This document shows, piece by piece, positions 34,039 through 41,561 of a DNA stretch of 47,656 bases. The position numbers and the translations under genes are program-made. The notes beneath the pieces are model-generated. The model did no database searches, was not told the DNA's origin, and saw nothing but the letters and a program-made list of their open reading frames with translations. Numbering within the stretch: position 1 is the stretch's first letter; each line of letters opens with the position of its first letter. Origin of the DNA: JAHEJV01 sp964653555 (GTDB lineage Bacteria > Myxococcota_A > UBA9160 > SMWR01); assembly GCA_964653555.1 (NCBI GenBank), contig CAZZFT010000019.1:1-47656 (forward strand), given 5' to 3'.

Positions 34039-34827
34039 TTAGCTCTCGGTGTCCATGATCGTGCCGAAGGGTGCGCCCCAGTCGTGCTGCAGGTCGATGA
34101 GCAGTCCGGCCTCGTCGCAGCGCACCGCCGCGCGCAACGCCTCCAGCAACACCTTGCGCTGTGTCGCTGCATCGCCGGGCCGGCCGAAAGGATTGCCCAT
34201 TGGGAAGTTCACGAAGACCGATCGGGGCGGACGGACTTGCGCCGTCAGATCCCGACCCGTCGAGACGAGGACGGTAGGAATTCCAGCCTCCTCTACGACG
34301 CGCGCGACCAGACCCACGGTCTGGTGGTCGAGAGGTCAGGCAGGGACGAGGAGAAAGAGATCCACCTCGTCGTTGGCCAGCTCCCTCGCGAGGGCTGGCG
34401 CGTGCTCTTCGATCACGGCGCGCCGCTTGTAGATGCGCCCCATGAAGCCGCTCCACAGGCGGGGCGCTACGGCTCCAATGATCCCCTCGGCGGCGAGCTC
34501 ACGTAGCCGATCGATCGGGAATACGCAGTTGAGATCGCGGTCCGCGTCACTGTGATCGTAGTAGGCGTCGTGGATCTGGAAGGCATCGCTCTGTGCCCCC
34601 GCTTCCACGACATCGAGACGGAAGTCGTTGCGTGCGTGAGGATTCCAGGCAGGCGCCGAGCAGGAGGAAACACCTCCAGAGGTGAGCATCGAGACCCGGC
34701 ACTCCGAAAGCGGCTTGTCGAGGCGGCAAAGCGGTGCGTCCTCGTTGATCGTCCACTCGTAGGGCGGAAAGCCCTGGCTCTCGTAGTGCGTCTTCAATCG
34801 GTCGGCGTAACGGATCGGTTCGGACAT
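34039..34827 (-). CDS. Glycine/sarcosine/betaine reductase selenoprotein B-like protein (UGA as Sec)
   Basis: Two adjacent frames on the minus strand form one 262-residue protein if the in-frame TGA at 34336-34338 (codon 164) is read as selenocysteine. Part one has SDADRDLNCVFPIDRLRELA and GIIGAVAPRLWSGFMGRIYK; part two has VVEEAGIPTVLVSTGRD and VFVNFPMGNPFGRPGD. Across the TGA the protein reads VPA-U-PLDHQTVGLVA, where the family has Cys or Sec. A hairpin with a G-containing loop lies 12-28 bases after the TGA. The ATG at 34827 has AAGGAGA six bases upstream. The protein may reduce or cleave a C-N or C-S bond, but its substrate is unknown. Confidence 0.83.
34308..34338 (-). promoter_or_regulatory. 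Candidate bacterial SECIS element with UGA
   Basis: After the TGA (34336-34338) come 11 bases and a perfect 7-bp stem, CCAGACC with GGTCTGG, closing a GTG loop (34315-34317). The loop begins 19 bases after the UGA and has G first, as expected of bacterial SECIS hairpins. Confidence 0.7.
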
Positions 34828-35208
34828 GGTCTCTCCTTGGCTTCCCGATCCCGCCGTCACCAGGCACTACGGAAGCAGCCCCCTGCCTGCAGCGGCTCCA
34901 TCTCCGGGCACCAGCGGAACATCGTCTCATGGGCCTCGACGCGATCATTGTATCGCGCATTGGCGGTTCTCGGCCGTGGAACGGACGCAGCCGTCGAGAC
35001 GTGGGGTCGCGACGATCGAGAAGTGCCTCCAGCTGCCCGCCATGACACCTCGCTGAACCGAAGGGCTCTGAGGCACCGCCCCCAGCGGGCCTGGCTGCAG
35101 AACGGGTGGGCCCGAGCGGACCGCGAGGCGGTGGCAAGCTCCAGATCGGGAACGGACCGACGGGGATCGTGTACGATGGACGCCGCACTCCATTCAAGGA
35201 GAGCCGCA
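34828..35208. other. Divergent intergenic region
   Basis: Separates the selenoprotein gene from the rhodanese gene. A small inverted repeat, GCGAT-CATTGT-ATCGC, lies at 34941-34956 and could be an operator. No convincing gene is visible; a minus-strand frame ending near 34857 has a protein-like tail but no clear family. Confidence 0.4.
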
Positions 35209-35559
35209 TTGCCGACTTCGTTCATCGAGCTGATCAAAGCTCACAAGAAGACTGTGTCCACATGCAGCATCGAGGAAGCAGCGGGTCGAATCGCCGACGC
35301 GGCCGATCTCACGATCATCGACCTCCGCGAGCCAGCCGAATTCCAGGGCGCATCGATTCCGTCCGCCGTCAATATTCCACGGGGCTTTCTGGAGTTCAAG
35401 ATTGCCGAGGTCTGCTCGACTGCGGATCATCCCATCCTGATTCACTGCAAGAGTGGAGGCAGAGCCGTCCTCGCCGCGAAGACGTTGGCGGACATGGGAT
35501 ATTCGAACGTGAAGGTCGTCGATGGGCTCCTCGAGGAGCTACTCGCAGCGGTCGGTTGA
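35209..35559 (+). CDS. Rhodanese-like domain protein
   Basis: A 116-residue single-domain rhodanese, cytosolic. It has TIIDLREPAEFQGASIPSAV (CH2A region) and the active loop HCKSGGRA with Cys80 as the persulfide-carrying residue, then AAKTLADMGYSNVKVVDGL. The start is TTG at 35209, supported by AAGGAGA at 35196-35202. It would carry sulfur or act in selenium/sulfur traffic; its place next to a probable selenoprotein makes the latter attractive, but that is inference. A broken copy of its 3' end lies at 38521-38629. Confidence 0.9.
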   Translation: MPTSFIELIKAHKKTVSTCSIEEAAGRIADAADLTIIDLREPAEFQGASIPSAVNIPRGFLEFKIAEVCSTADHPILIHCKSGGRAVLAAKTLADMGYSNVKVVDGLLEELLAAVG

Positions 35560-35672
35560 CCTGTTGAGGAAGCCTGTCGAGAGAGCATCGAGCCTGCGAT
35601 CTGTGCGGGGCACGGATCGTTTGTCGAAGCCGCCGAACGGGGCCATGATGGGCGGCGCCTGGAGGAAAGGCA

Positions 35673-36566
35673 TTGCCGTACGCGTCGGGATTTCGTCCCG
35701 GACTCTTTGCTGACCGGGTCGTCCTGGTTGCAGGCGGAGGTGGCGGGCTCGGCCGATGTATCGCCCACGAGCTCGCGTCTCTCGGAGGAAAGCTCGTACT
35801 TACCGGTCGCTCGCTCGACAAGCTCGAGCGCACGCGCGACGAGATCGCCGAGGATGGGGGACAGGTCGTGAGATGCCTGGCTGCGGAGCTTCGCGACGAG
35901 CAAGCCGTGGTCGACCTGGTGGCCGGCGCGATCGAGTCCGGTGGTCCGTTGAACGGATTGGTGAGCGCTGCCGGCGGACAGTTCCCCAAGCGCCTCGAGG
36001 ACCTCAGCCTCAATGGCTGGAATGCCGTCATTCAGAACAACATGACGAGCTACTTCCTCTTGTCTCGGGAGGTCTATCGACAGAGCATGGCTGCGCACGG
36101 AGGCGCCATGGTTCACATCGGCGCGGACTACAGGCGCGGCATGCCCGGAATGGGGCACAACGGCGCGGCCCGCGCTGGTCTCGCCAACCTCGCCATGACG
36201 TCTGCCAGCGAGTGGGCTCACGCGGGCGTGAGGGTCAACTCTGTCATCCCGGGCTTCATTGATACCACGGGCCTCGATCGCTATCCCGAGGCTGCTTGGG
36301 AAGGCCTGCGAAGAATCTCCAGCAGGGTCCCGCTGAAGCGCCACGGAACCGCCGCGGAGGTTTCCGCCGCGGTCGTCTTCCTGCTGAGCGACATGGCAGC
36401 CTACATCACCGGCGCCGAGCTCTTCGTCGATGGTGGCGTCGGCAACGGCTCGAGCTCCTTCCTGTTCGATGCACCCGCAGCGAAGAACGAGAGCTCGTGG
36501 AATGCCTTCCACCGCAGCGAGCGCGCCCGCCTCTTGAGCGAGTCGACGGGGGAGGGGACCGATTGA
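35673..36566 (+). CDS. SDR family enoyl-CoA reductase-like protein (PECR-like)
   Basis: A 297-residue short-chain dehydrogenase. The cofactor loop is VVLVAGGGGGLGRCIA (residues about 16-31) and SAAGG stands for NNAG. The usual Tyr-x3-Lys is replaced by Asn163-x3-Arg167 in GHNGAARAGLANLAM, which is like peroxisomal trans-2-enoyl-CoA reductase (PECR) rather than classical SDRs. The C-terminus ITGAELFVDGGV is normal, then about 45 extra residues follow. The TTG start at 35673 has GGAGGAAAGG upstream. Its stop overlaps the next gene's ATG by one base, so the two are coupled. Confidence 0.87.
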   Translation: MPYASGFRPGLFADRVVLVAGGGGGLGRCIAHELASLGGKLVLTGRSLDKLERTRDEIAEDGGQVVRCLAAELRDEQAVVDLVAGAIESGGPLNGLVSAAGGQFPKRLEDLSLNGWNAVIQNNMTSYFLLSREVYRQSMAAHGGAMVHIGADYRRGMPGMGHNGAARAGLANLAMTSASEWAHAGVRVNSVIPGFIDTTGLDRYPEAAWEGLRRISSRVPLKRHGTAAEVSAAVVFLLSDMAAYITGAELFVDGGVGNGSSSFLFDAPAAKNESSWNAFHRSERARLLSESTGEGTD

Positions 36567-37582
36567 TGGGAGACGCCAATTCGATAGAGGGTCGCCCAAC
36601 GACGGTACGTCTCCAGAAGATCGCCCGAGCGTTCATCGAGAGTGCCGCCCTGAAGGCCGCGATCGAGCTGGATCTCTTCACCGCTGTCGCGGCTGGGCAC
36701 GACACACCAGCGGGCTTCGCTCGCCATGCGGGGATCAGCGAGCTGAACGCCGACCGGCTGATGACGATCTGCAGCGCCACCGGTCTTCTGACCTGGCATC
36801 ACTGGCGCTACCGGAACGCCGACGACGTGAGCCGATTCCTCGTGAAAGGAGAGCCCCGCTACTCCGCCGCGTGGCTGGGTTTCACGAGCCGGGACTGGAA
36901 CCGCTGGGGAGAGCTCGCAAGTCACTTGAGGAATGACTCGCCCGCGCGGCCCCTCGGCGACTACGAAGGCATGACCGTCGAGCAGGCCCGCCGGTACCAC
37001 GAAGCCACGAGCAGCATTGGCTTCGGCGCCGGGCGTCGCTTCGCGCGAGAAGTCGACCTTAGCGGCCGGAAGAGGATGATGGATCTGGGTGGCGGCTCGG
37101 GGGCCTACTCGATCGTGGCCGTCCAGAAGTTTGCGGGGCTCTCCGCGGTCGTGTTCGATCTTCCGCCGGTCGCGGTGGTGTGTCGCGAGTACATCGAGAA
37201 GCATGGTGTCGCGGACAAGGTGAGCGCGCAGCCCGGCGACTTCACCAAGGACCCTCTGCCCGAGGATTGCGACGTGGCCGTGATGGCGAGCAATCTGCCT
37301 CAGTATGGTCGTGACGTGATCCAACGTGTGGTCTCGCGAGCCCACGACGCGCTACTACCGCATGGTGAGATGCACCTGATCGGCGAGATGCTGGATGACG
37401 ATCGCGCGGGTCCTGCCGACGCTGCACTCTGGGGGCTGTTCGAAGCGCTGTCCAACAGCACGGGAACCACCCACACGCGCAGCGACTGTATCGGCTACTT
37501 TGTCGAGGCTGGCTTTGACGGGGTGGAGGCCCACGAGTTCATCCCGGGCATCCTCGTCCGAGTCAGTGGGCGCAAGCGCTGA
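36566..37582 (+). CDS. SAM-dependent O-methyltransferase (COMT-like)
   Basis: A 338-residue methyltransferase of the winged-helix plus Rossmann type (Methyltransf_2). The N-terminal dimerisation part has FIESAALKAAIELDLFTAV and a helix-turn-helix-like stretch GFARHAGISELNADRLM. The SAM site is MMDLGGGSGAYSIVA at about residues 170-184, with VVFDLPPVAVV next. The catalytic His of plant-type O-methyltransferases is not clear. Such bacterial proteins methylate hydroxyls of secondary metabolites or aromatic acids. It begins at ATG 36566, overlapping the SDR stop. Confidence 0.87.
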   Translation: MGDANSIEGRPTTVRLQKIARAFIESAALKAAIELDLFTAVAAGHDTPAGFARHAGISELNADRLMTICSATGLLTWHHWRYRNADDVSRFLVKGEPRYSAAWLGFTSRDWNRWGELASHLRNDSPARPLGDYEGMTVEQARRYHEATSSIGFGAGRRFAREVDLSGRKRMMDLGGGSGAYSIVAVQKFAGLSAVVFDLPPVAVVCREYIEKHGVADKVSAQPGDFTKDPLPEDCDVAVMASNLPQYGRDVIQRVVSRAHDALLPHGEMHLIGEMLDDDRAGPADAALWGLFEALSNSTGTTHTRSDCIGYFVEAGFDGVEAHEFIPGILVRVSGRKR

Positions 37583-37740
37583 TTTGTCGCACGATCTCGT
37601 CGATGGCGGCGATTGATGCTGCACTCGCCCGGCGCGCCGGGCGGATTTTGTGTGATTACCGCGCTGGTAAAAGCGGACGCCGACCCGTAGCCTTGCGCGT
37701 TCCTTCGCGCCCTCTCCGGAACAGTCAGGAAGTGAACGAA

Positions 37741-38499
37741 ATGGACCTCGAAACCGTCGAGTACGAGAAGAAGGGCGCGATCGCGTACGTCACGCTCAAC
37801 CGCCCCGAGAAGCTGAACGCGATGAACACGCAGATGCACGAAGAGCTCGGCGCCGTCTGGGAAGACTTCAGCGAGGATGCAGATCTTCGTGTGGCCATTC
37901 TGTCGGGAAACGGGAAGTGTTTCAGCGCGGGCGCAGACCTGACCGAACGCACACCGGGCAGATACAAGTACACCGGCGATTTCCCCGACATCAGCCAGAC
38001 CCGAAACGTGTTCAAGCCGATCATCGCCGCATTGCACGGTCATGTCGTCGGCTACGGCATGTGGATCTCACTCGACGCCGATATTCGGATCGCGGCGGAC
38101 GACACTTCGTTCTGGCTGCCCGAACCGCAATGGGGGATCGCCACGATTCCGGCCGCTTGGTTCCCAAGAATCATGCCCTGGGCAATCGCCTCCGAGCTAC
38201 TGCTAATGGCCGAGCGCGTCGATGCAGCGCGGGCGTATCAGGTCGGACTCGTGAACAAGGTAGTGGGCCGCGACGAGCTCATGGCCGCGGCCGAGAAGGC
38301 AGCGCATCGGATCTGCGAGCTGAGTCCGGTCGCCGTTCAGGGGATGAAGGAATCGATGGTCCGAGGCACGACACTCGACTACAACGCCGTCGATCAGATC
38401 ACGGATTGGGTCCAGACCCGTGTCATGAACTCCGAAGACCGGAGAGAAGGCGCCAAGGCCTTCGCCAGGAGAAGCAAGGTCGATTGGCCGGGGCGTTAG
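37741..38499 (+). CDS. Enoyl-CoA hydratase/isomerase family protein
   Basis: A 252-residue crotonase-fold protein. The oxyanion-hole segments are CFSAGADLTERT and LHGHVVGYGMWISL; the latter has GYGM instead of the usual GGG. The active region FWLPEPQWGIATIPAAWFPR keeps the first catalytic Glu but has no Glu at the second site, so hydratase activity is not certain and isomerase or lyase chemistry is possible. The ATG at 37741 is preferred because the longer frame to 37603 gives non-family sequence. It may belong with the reductase and methyltransferase genes. Confidence 0.88.
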   Translation: MDLETVEYEKKGAIAYVTLNRPEKLNAMNTQMHEELGAVWEDFSEDADLRVAILSGNGKCFSAGADLTERTPGRYKYTGDFPDISQTRNVFKPIIAALHGHVVGYGMWISLDADIRIAADDTSFWLPEPQWGIATIPAAWFPRIMPWAIASELLLMAERVDAARAYQVGLVNKVVGRDELMAAAEKAAHRICELSPVAVQGMKESMVRGTTLDYNAVDQITDWVQTRVMNSEDRREGAKAFARRSKVDWPGR

Positions 38500-38520
38500 C
38501 CCGGATTATTCATGAAGGCG

Positions 38521-38629
38521 ATGAACGGCCTCGATCTCATCGTCGCCGCGAAGACATTCGTAGATGGGCTACCCGAACGTCACCGCCGTCGAGGGCGCCG
38601 CTGAGGACCTCATCTCTGCAGTGAGGTGA
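38521..38629 (+). pseudogene. Rhodanese 3'-end remnant
   Basis: A short stretch reads VAAKTFV, then after a frameshift MGYPNVTAVEGAAEDLISAV and TGA at 38627-38629. This matches the end of the intact rhodanese at 35209 (AAKTLADMGYSNVKVVDGLLEELLAAV). Only the last about 30 codons remain. Confidence 0.55.
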
Positions 38630-38785
38630 CCCGCCGTGCGAGTTCCTCCGCACTCGAGCATCCCGGGCCTCTCACGACGTCCCGCCAGGACACCGGTCCT
38701 CGATGACAGCGAGTGAGAGTCAGCGAGCGACCCTGGGCGATTGGCGCCCACACATCGAGCGCGGCCCGAGCTGCCCCCCGATGCA

Positions 38786-38826
38786 CATACGGCCGGCCGT
38801 CCTGAGACGACCGGCGGTATGCTTTT
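38786..38826 (+). terminator. Terminator-like hairpin before tRNA-end copy (d)
   Basis: CATACGGCCGG at 38786-38796 pairs with CCGGCGGTATG at 38811-38821 with one mismatch, followed by TTTT at 38823-38826. It is a diverged copy of the hairpin at 30334. Confidence 0.75.
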
Positions 38827-38838
38827 CTCTTCGAGAAT

Positions 38839-39003
38839 GTGGTAGCGGGGGGCAGCAACGCACGGATGTGCCTGCCCCTGCCGGTGGCGCTGGTGATGCC
38901 GGTGGCGGCCACAGCGCAGGCCATCGGGTAGGTTTCGGCAGCGGCGCGCACGTCAGTGAACCTCCCGGACGAGCCGTAAAGACCGCCGCGGTTCATCCCG
39001 GCC
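38839..39003. repeat. 165-bp direct repeat, copy 2, containing tRNA-end copy (d)
   Basis: Matches 30377-30541 in all but one base and begins with TGGTAGCGGGGG (38840-38851). Its right edge lies inside the 3' end of the DUF2202 gene. Confidence 0.95.
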
Positions 39004-39424
39004 CGCGTCCGCCCCCTTCCCGCGACTCGCGATCGAGCGCCCGTTCGAAGGCGGGCAGATGGTTTTCTTGCGAGGCCCTGCGCAGGCGGCGGAACGTCTC
39101 TCGCACGTCGACGTGATCCCGGGCGGCCTCCATCAGGCGCTCGTAGAGTGAGCTGTTCGCGCGCTCGGCCTCGGCCGCCGCTTCGCAGGCAGCTCGCAGC
39201 GATTCCGGCGCCGAGATCCGCGCAGGCCACGGGTCCGGCGGCACCTCCAGGCCGTATCGCTCACAGAGCCGCTCGAGCGCCTCGATATGACGCTCCTCGG
39301 ATTCCACGATGTTGACGAAGGGCCTCACGTCCCCAAATGCCTCGAGCACGGCGCGGTAGATTGCTCGTGCCTTGTACTCGTCCTCGAAGGCCGCTGCGAG
39401 AGCCTCTTCGAGGGTCATAGGCAT
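38993..39424 (-). CDS. DUF2202 ferritin-like protein
   Basis: A 143-residue all-helical protein. The pattern EDEYKARAIYRAVLEAFGD then RPFVNIVESEERHIEAL gives the E-x6-Y and ExxH metal ligands of ferritin-like domains, repeated in the second half (AERANSSLYERLMEAARDH). DUF2202 members are thought to bind a di-iron or similar centre. The stop codon falls just inside the 165-bp repeat, so the last few residues may have changed when the repeat arrived. The ATG at 39424 or the second Met two codons later may be used. It is 20 bases downstream of the stress-protein gene, so an operon is likely. Confidence 0.8.
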   Translation of the reverse strand: MPMTLEEALAAAFEDEYKARAIYRAVLEAFGDVRPFVNIVESEERHIEALERLCERYGLEVPPDPWPARISAPESLRAACEAAAEAERANSSLYERLMEAARDHVDVRETFRRLRRASQENHLPAFERALDRESREGGGRGPG

Positions 39425-39444
39425 CGACTCCCCCTCCCTGGTTC

Positions 39445-39951
39445 CTACCCGCGGACTTCGTCCGCACCGGCCTGGGCGAAGACCCTCCGCGCGTGGTCGG
39501 CGCGCTCGTGCTCCGCGGGAACGGCGAGGACGACGCCTCGCTTCTTGAGAACCTCGGCATAGATGTGGGCCTCATCCTTCCAGAACCCGAGTCCCGCGAG
39601 TGCGCCGACTTCCAGGCCCACGGCGGCTCCCGCCACGACTCCCTTGAGAGCGGCCAACAGGGGACCGGTGGCAAACACGGCAAGCCCCGGTGATGCGATG
39701 ACGCCCGTCGCGACGAGGCTGGCACCGATTGCCCCGAGCACACCTCCAAGCGCGGCCCCGCCGGTGGCGCCCTCCGCAACACCCGTGTCGTGCTCCACCT
39801 CTTCCTCGTGCGTCCCTTCCCGATCGGCCACGACGATGCTGATCTCATCGGGACTGAAGTGGCTCTCGATCAGATCGCGCACGGCTTGCTCTGCCGCCGG
39901 CGGTTTGGTGAAGATTCCCGTCACGTGGTGCCCCAGCGTCTGGTGGCTCAT
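39445..39951 (-). CDS. General stress protein 17M-like protein with glycine-zipper region
   Basis: A 168-residue protein. The first about 55 residues, VTGIFTKPPAAEQAVRDLIE then DEISIVVAD, are like the GSP17M/YflT-type stress domain. A long Gly/Ala-rich hydrophobic stretch follows (GGAALGGVLGAIGASLVATG, VAGAAVGLEVGALAGLGFW), which may insert in a membrane, then an end domain HIYAEVLKKRGVVLAV. The ATG at 39951 has GGGAGGGA upstream. It is divergent from the ZIP transporter gene and probably co-transcribed with the DUF2202 gene. Stress tolerance is a family inference. Confidence 0.78.
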   Translation of the reverse strand: MSHQTLGHHVTGIFTKPPAAEQAVRDLIESHFSPDEISIVVADREGTHEEEVEHDTGVAEGATGGAALGGVLGAIGASLVATGVIASPGLAVFATGPLLAALKGVVAGAAVGLEVGALAGLGFWKDEAHIYAEVLKKRGVVLAVPAEHERADHARRVFAQAGADEVRG

Positions 39952-40129
39952 CGATCGTCCCTCCCGGCCGACTCGGATTGGAGGCGCCCTGCTCGAGAGC
40001 AGCAGCTTCTGCTGGAGCCCGGGGCATCCCTGCTTGACGAATGGATACGGGAGACCAGTCGCTGGGGCCTCCCCTGGTAGCCTATCAGCCGAGATTCCCA
40101 TTCACGACAGCCCGGCAGCGGGGAACCTG

Positions 40130-40873
40130 GTGGACACCTTCTGGTGGATCTTCTTCGGCGGCGTAGTGATGAGTGCGATCGCTCTGGTCGGCAGCGTGAC
40201 GCTCCTGCTCAGCGAAGCCGCCCTGAATCGGCTCATCATGCCGCTGGTCGCCTTTGCCGCGGGGTCCCTTCTCGGCGGGGCATTCTTCCACATGCTTCCG
40301 GCAGCAATCCAGAATTCCCCAGCCGACGACACCGTCTTCCTGTGGGTGCTCGTCGGCTTCGCTCTCTTCTTCGCACTCGAGCAGTTCCTCCACTGGCACC
40401 ACTGTCACCGGGCGTCCTCGGACTGCAGAAAGCCGCTCACCTATCTGATCCTCCTCGGGGATGGGCTGCACAACTTCCTCGGGGGACTTGGCGTCGCTGG
40501 CGTCTTCCTGATCGATGTCCGGCTCGGAGTCGCGGCCTGGCTCGCCGCCGCCGCGCACGAGATCCCCCAGGAACTCGGCGACTTCGGCGTGCTGATACAC
40601 GGTGGCTGGACCCGGGGGACCGCCCTGCTCCTCAACCTCGCCTCCGGCCTGACCTTTCTCGTGGGCGGCCTGGTCGCATACGCCGCGTCCGCTCACATCG
40701 AGGTAAAGTTCCTCGTGCCCTTCGCGGCCGGCAACTTCATCTACATCGGAGCATCCGACCTCGTGCCGGAAGTCAATAAGCATCGCGACATCGGCGCGAA
40801 CCTTCTGCACTTCGGCTCGTTCGCGGCGGGAATCGCGCTGCTCTGGGGCATCCGGCTGGTGCTCGAGCCGTAG
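40130..40873 (+). CDS. ZIP family metal transporter
   Basis: A 247-residue inner-membrane ZIP permease, likely for zinc or another divalent metal. It has about eight helices. The metal-binding helix 4 reads LGDGLHNFLGGLGVAGVFL and helix 5 AAAAHEIPQELGDFGVLIH, both core signatures of the family. The cytoplasmic loop has His/Cys-rich HWHHCHRASSDCRK, a typical metal-sensing loop. The GTG at 40130 is the best start; the upstream frame is a shadow of the stress-protein gene. With the DUF2202 and stress genes it forms a small metal/stress cargo module. Confidence 0.9.
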   Translation: MDTFWWIFFGGVVMSAIALVGSVTLLLSEAALNRLIMPLVAFAAGSLLGGAFFHMLPAAIQNSPADDTVFLWVLVGFALFFALEQFLHWHHCHRASSDCRKPLTYLILLGDGLHNFLGGLGVAGVFLIDVRLGVAAWLAAAAHEIPQELGDFGVLIHGGWTRGTALLLNLASGLTFLVGGLVAYAASAHIEVKFLVPFAAGNFIYIGASDLVPEVNKHRDIGANLLHFGSFAAGIALLWGIRLVLEP

Positions 40874-40919
40874 GCGCATCCGGAAACGGTCCGACGCAGC
40901 TGACGAGCGGGCCACCGCA

Positions 40920-41220
40920 ATGGGCCGCCTCCGACCCCCCCGGATCCTCAAGGCGGCCCAGATCACAGGGCATTACACGCCCCACAACCTCCGGGACACC
41001 TACGTCTCCCAGATCCTTACGGCTGGGGTCCAGCTCGCCTAACGTGAGTTTTCAGATCGGGCATTCCGACGTGGCCGCGACGGCGAGGCATTACGCCCGC
41101 TGGTGCGGAGGCGATTCCTACCGGCCCCCGATCGCCCTGGCGACCGGGGAGGTCCCCGCCGATCTGCTCGCCCGCCTCGAAGAGTCCCACCAGACTCCCA
41201 CCATCGCGGCCAAGGCCTGA
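40920..41220 (+). pseudogene. Tyrosine recombinase (integrase), C-terminal remnant with one-base insertion
   Basis: The frame reads ILKAAQITGHYTPHNLRDTY then VSQILTAGVQLA and a TAA at 41040-41042. Removing one A from that point continues in frame with YVSFQIGHSDVAATARHYAR and a normal end ...LARLEESHQTPTIAAKA before TGA 41218-41220. HNLR, GHSD and the nucleophile Tyr in RHYARW are the catalytic box of tyrosine recombinases. Everything before the HxxR motif is gone, so it is inactive whatever the frame. Its end lies 42 bases from the tRNA-fMet gene, the classical place of an island integrase. Confidence 0.85.
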
Positions 41221-41226
41221 AAAGGA

Positions 41227-41259
41227 AACCGCCCGGAACCTGGGTGACTCCGGGCGGTT
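41227..41259. terminator. Strong hairpin between integrase remnant and tRNA
   Basis: AACCGCCCGGA (41227-41237) pairs perfectly with TCCGGGCGGTT (41249-41259) around an 11-base loop. It lies three bases from the tRNA 3' end and may terminate transcription in either direction. Confidence 0.75.
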
Positions 41260-41262
41260 AGA

Positions 41263-41339
<77 letters not shown>

Positions 41340-41487
41340 GCGAATCGGACAGGGGGGATACCACGGCTTGGGCCCCTGTCAACGCGGGTTGCTCCCGGAG
41401 GTGTGCCTGTGCAGGCGGGGGGCAGGGGGGCGACCCAAGGCCTCGGAAAGGCTTCGGCTCCACCTCGCAATACGATTCCAACCTACT

Positions 41488-41506
41488 GAAAAACATCGAG
41501 TTTTTC
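41488..41506. promoter_or_regulatory. AT-rich perfect inverted repeat
   Basis: GAAAAAC, ATCGA, GTTTTTC in a 220-base non-coding gap between the tRNA and the DUF4124 gene. Could be a bidirectional terminator or operator. The rest of the gap shows nothing recognisable. Confidence 0.35.
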
Positions 41507-41561
41507 TGACACTGAAGAGCCTCGGGAGACCACTTTCCGGGTACCCCAGGAGGTCTTCCCG

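Noticed and set aside
34857..35237. Minus-strand frame between the selenoprotein and rhodanese genes
   Set aside because: The last 30 codons look protein-like, but there is no good start, no family and an overlap with the rhodanese start region.
37627..37642. Palindrome GCCCGGCGCGCCGGGC followed by GGATTTTG, as a terminator
   Set aside because: No loop can form without breaking the stem centre, and the T-run is short; left out of the features.
41040..41042. TAA in the integrase remnant as a recoded codon
   Set aside because: Sequence after it is in another frame; a one-base insertion explains it fully, and the gene lacks its 5' part anyway.
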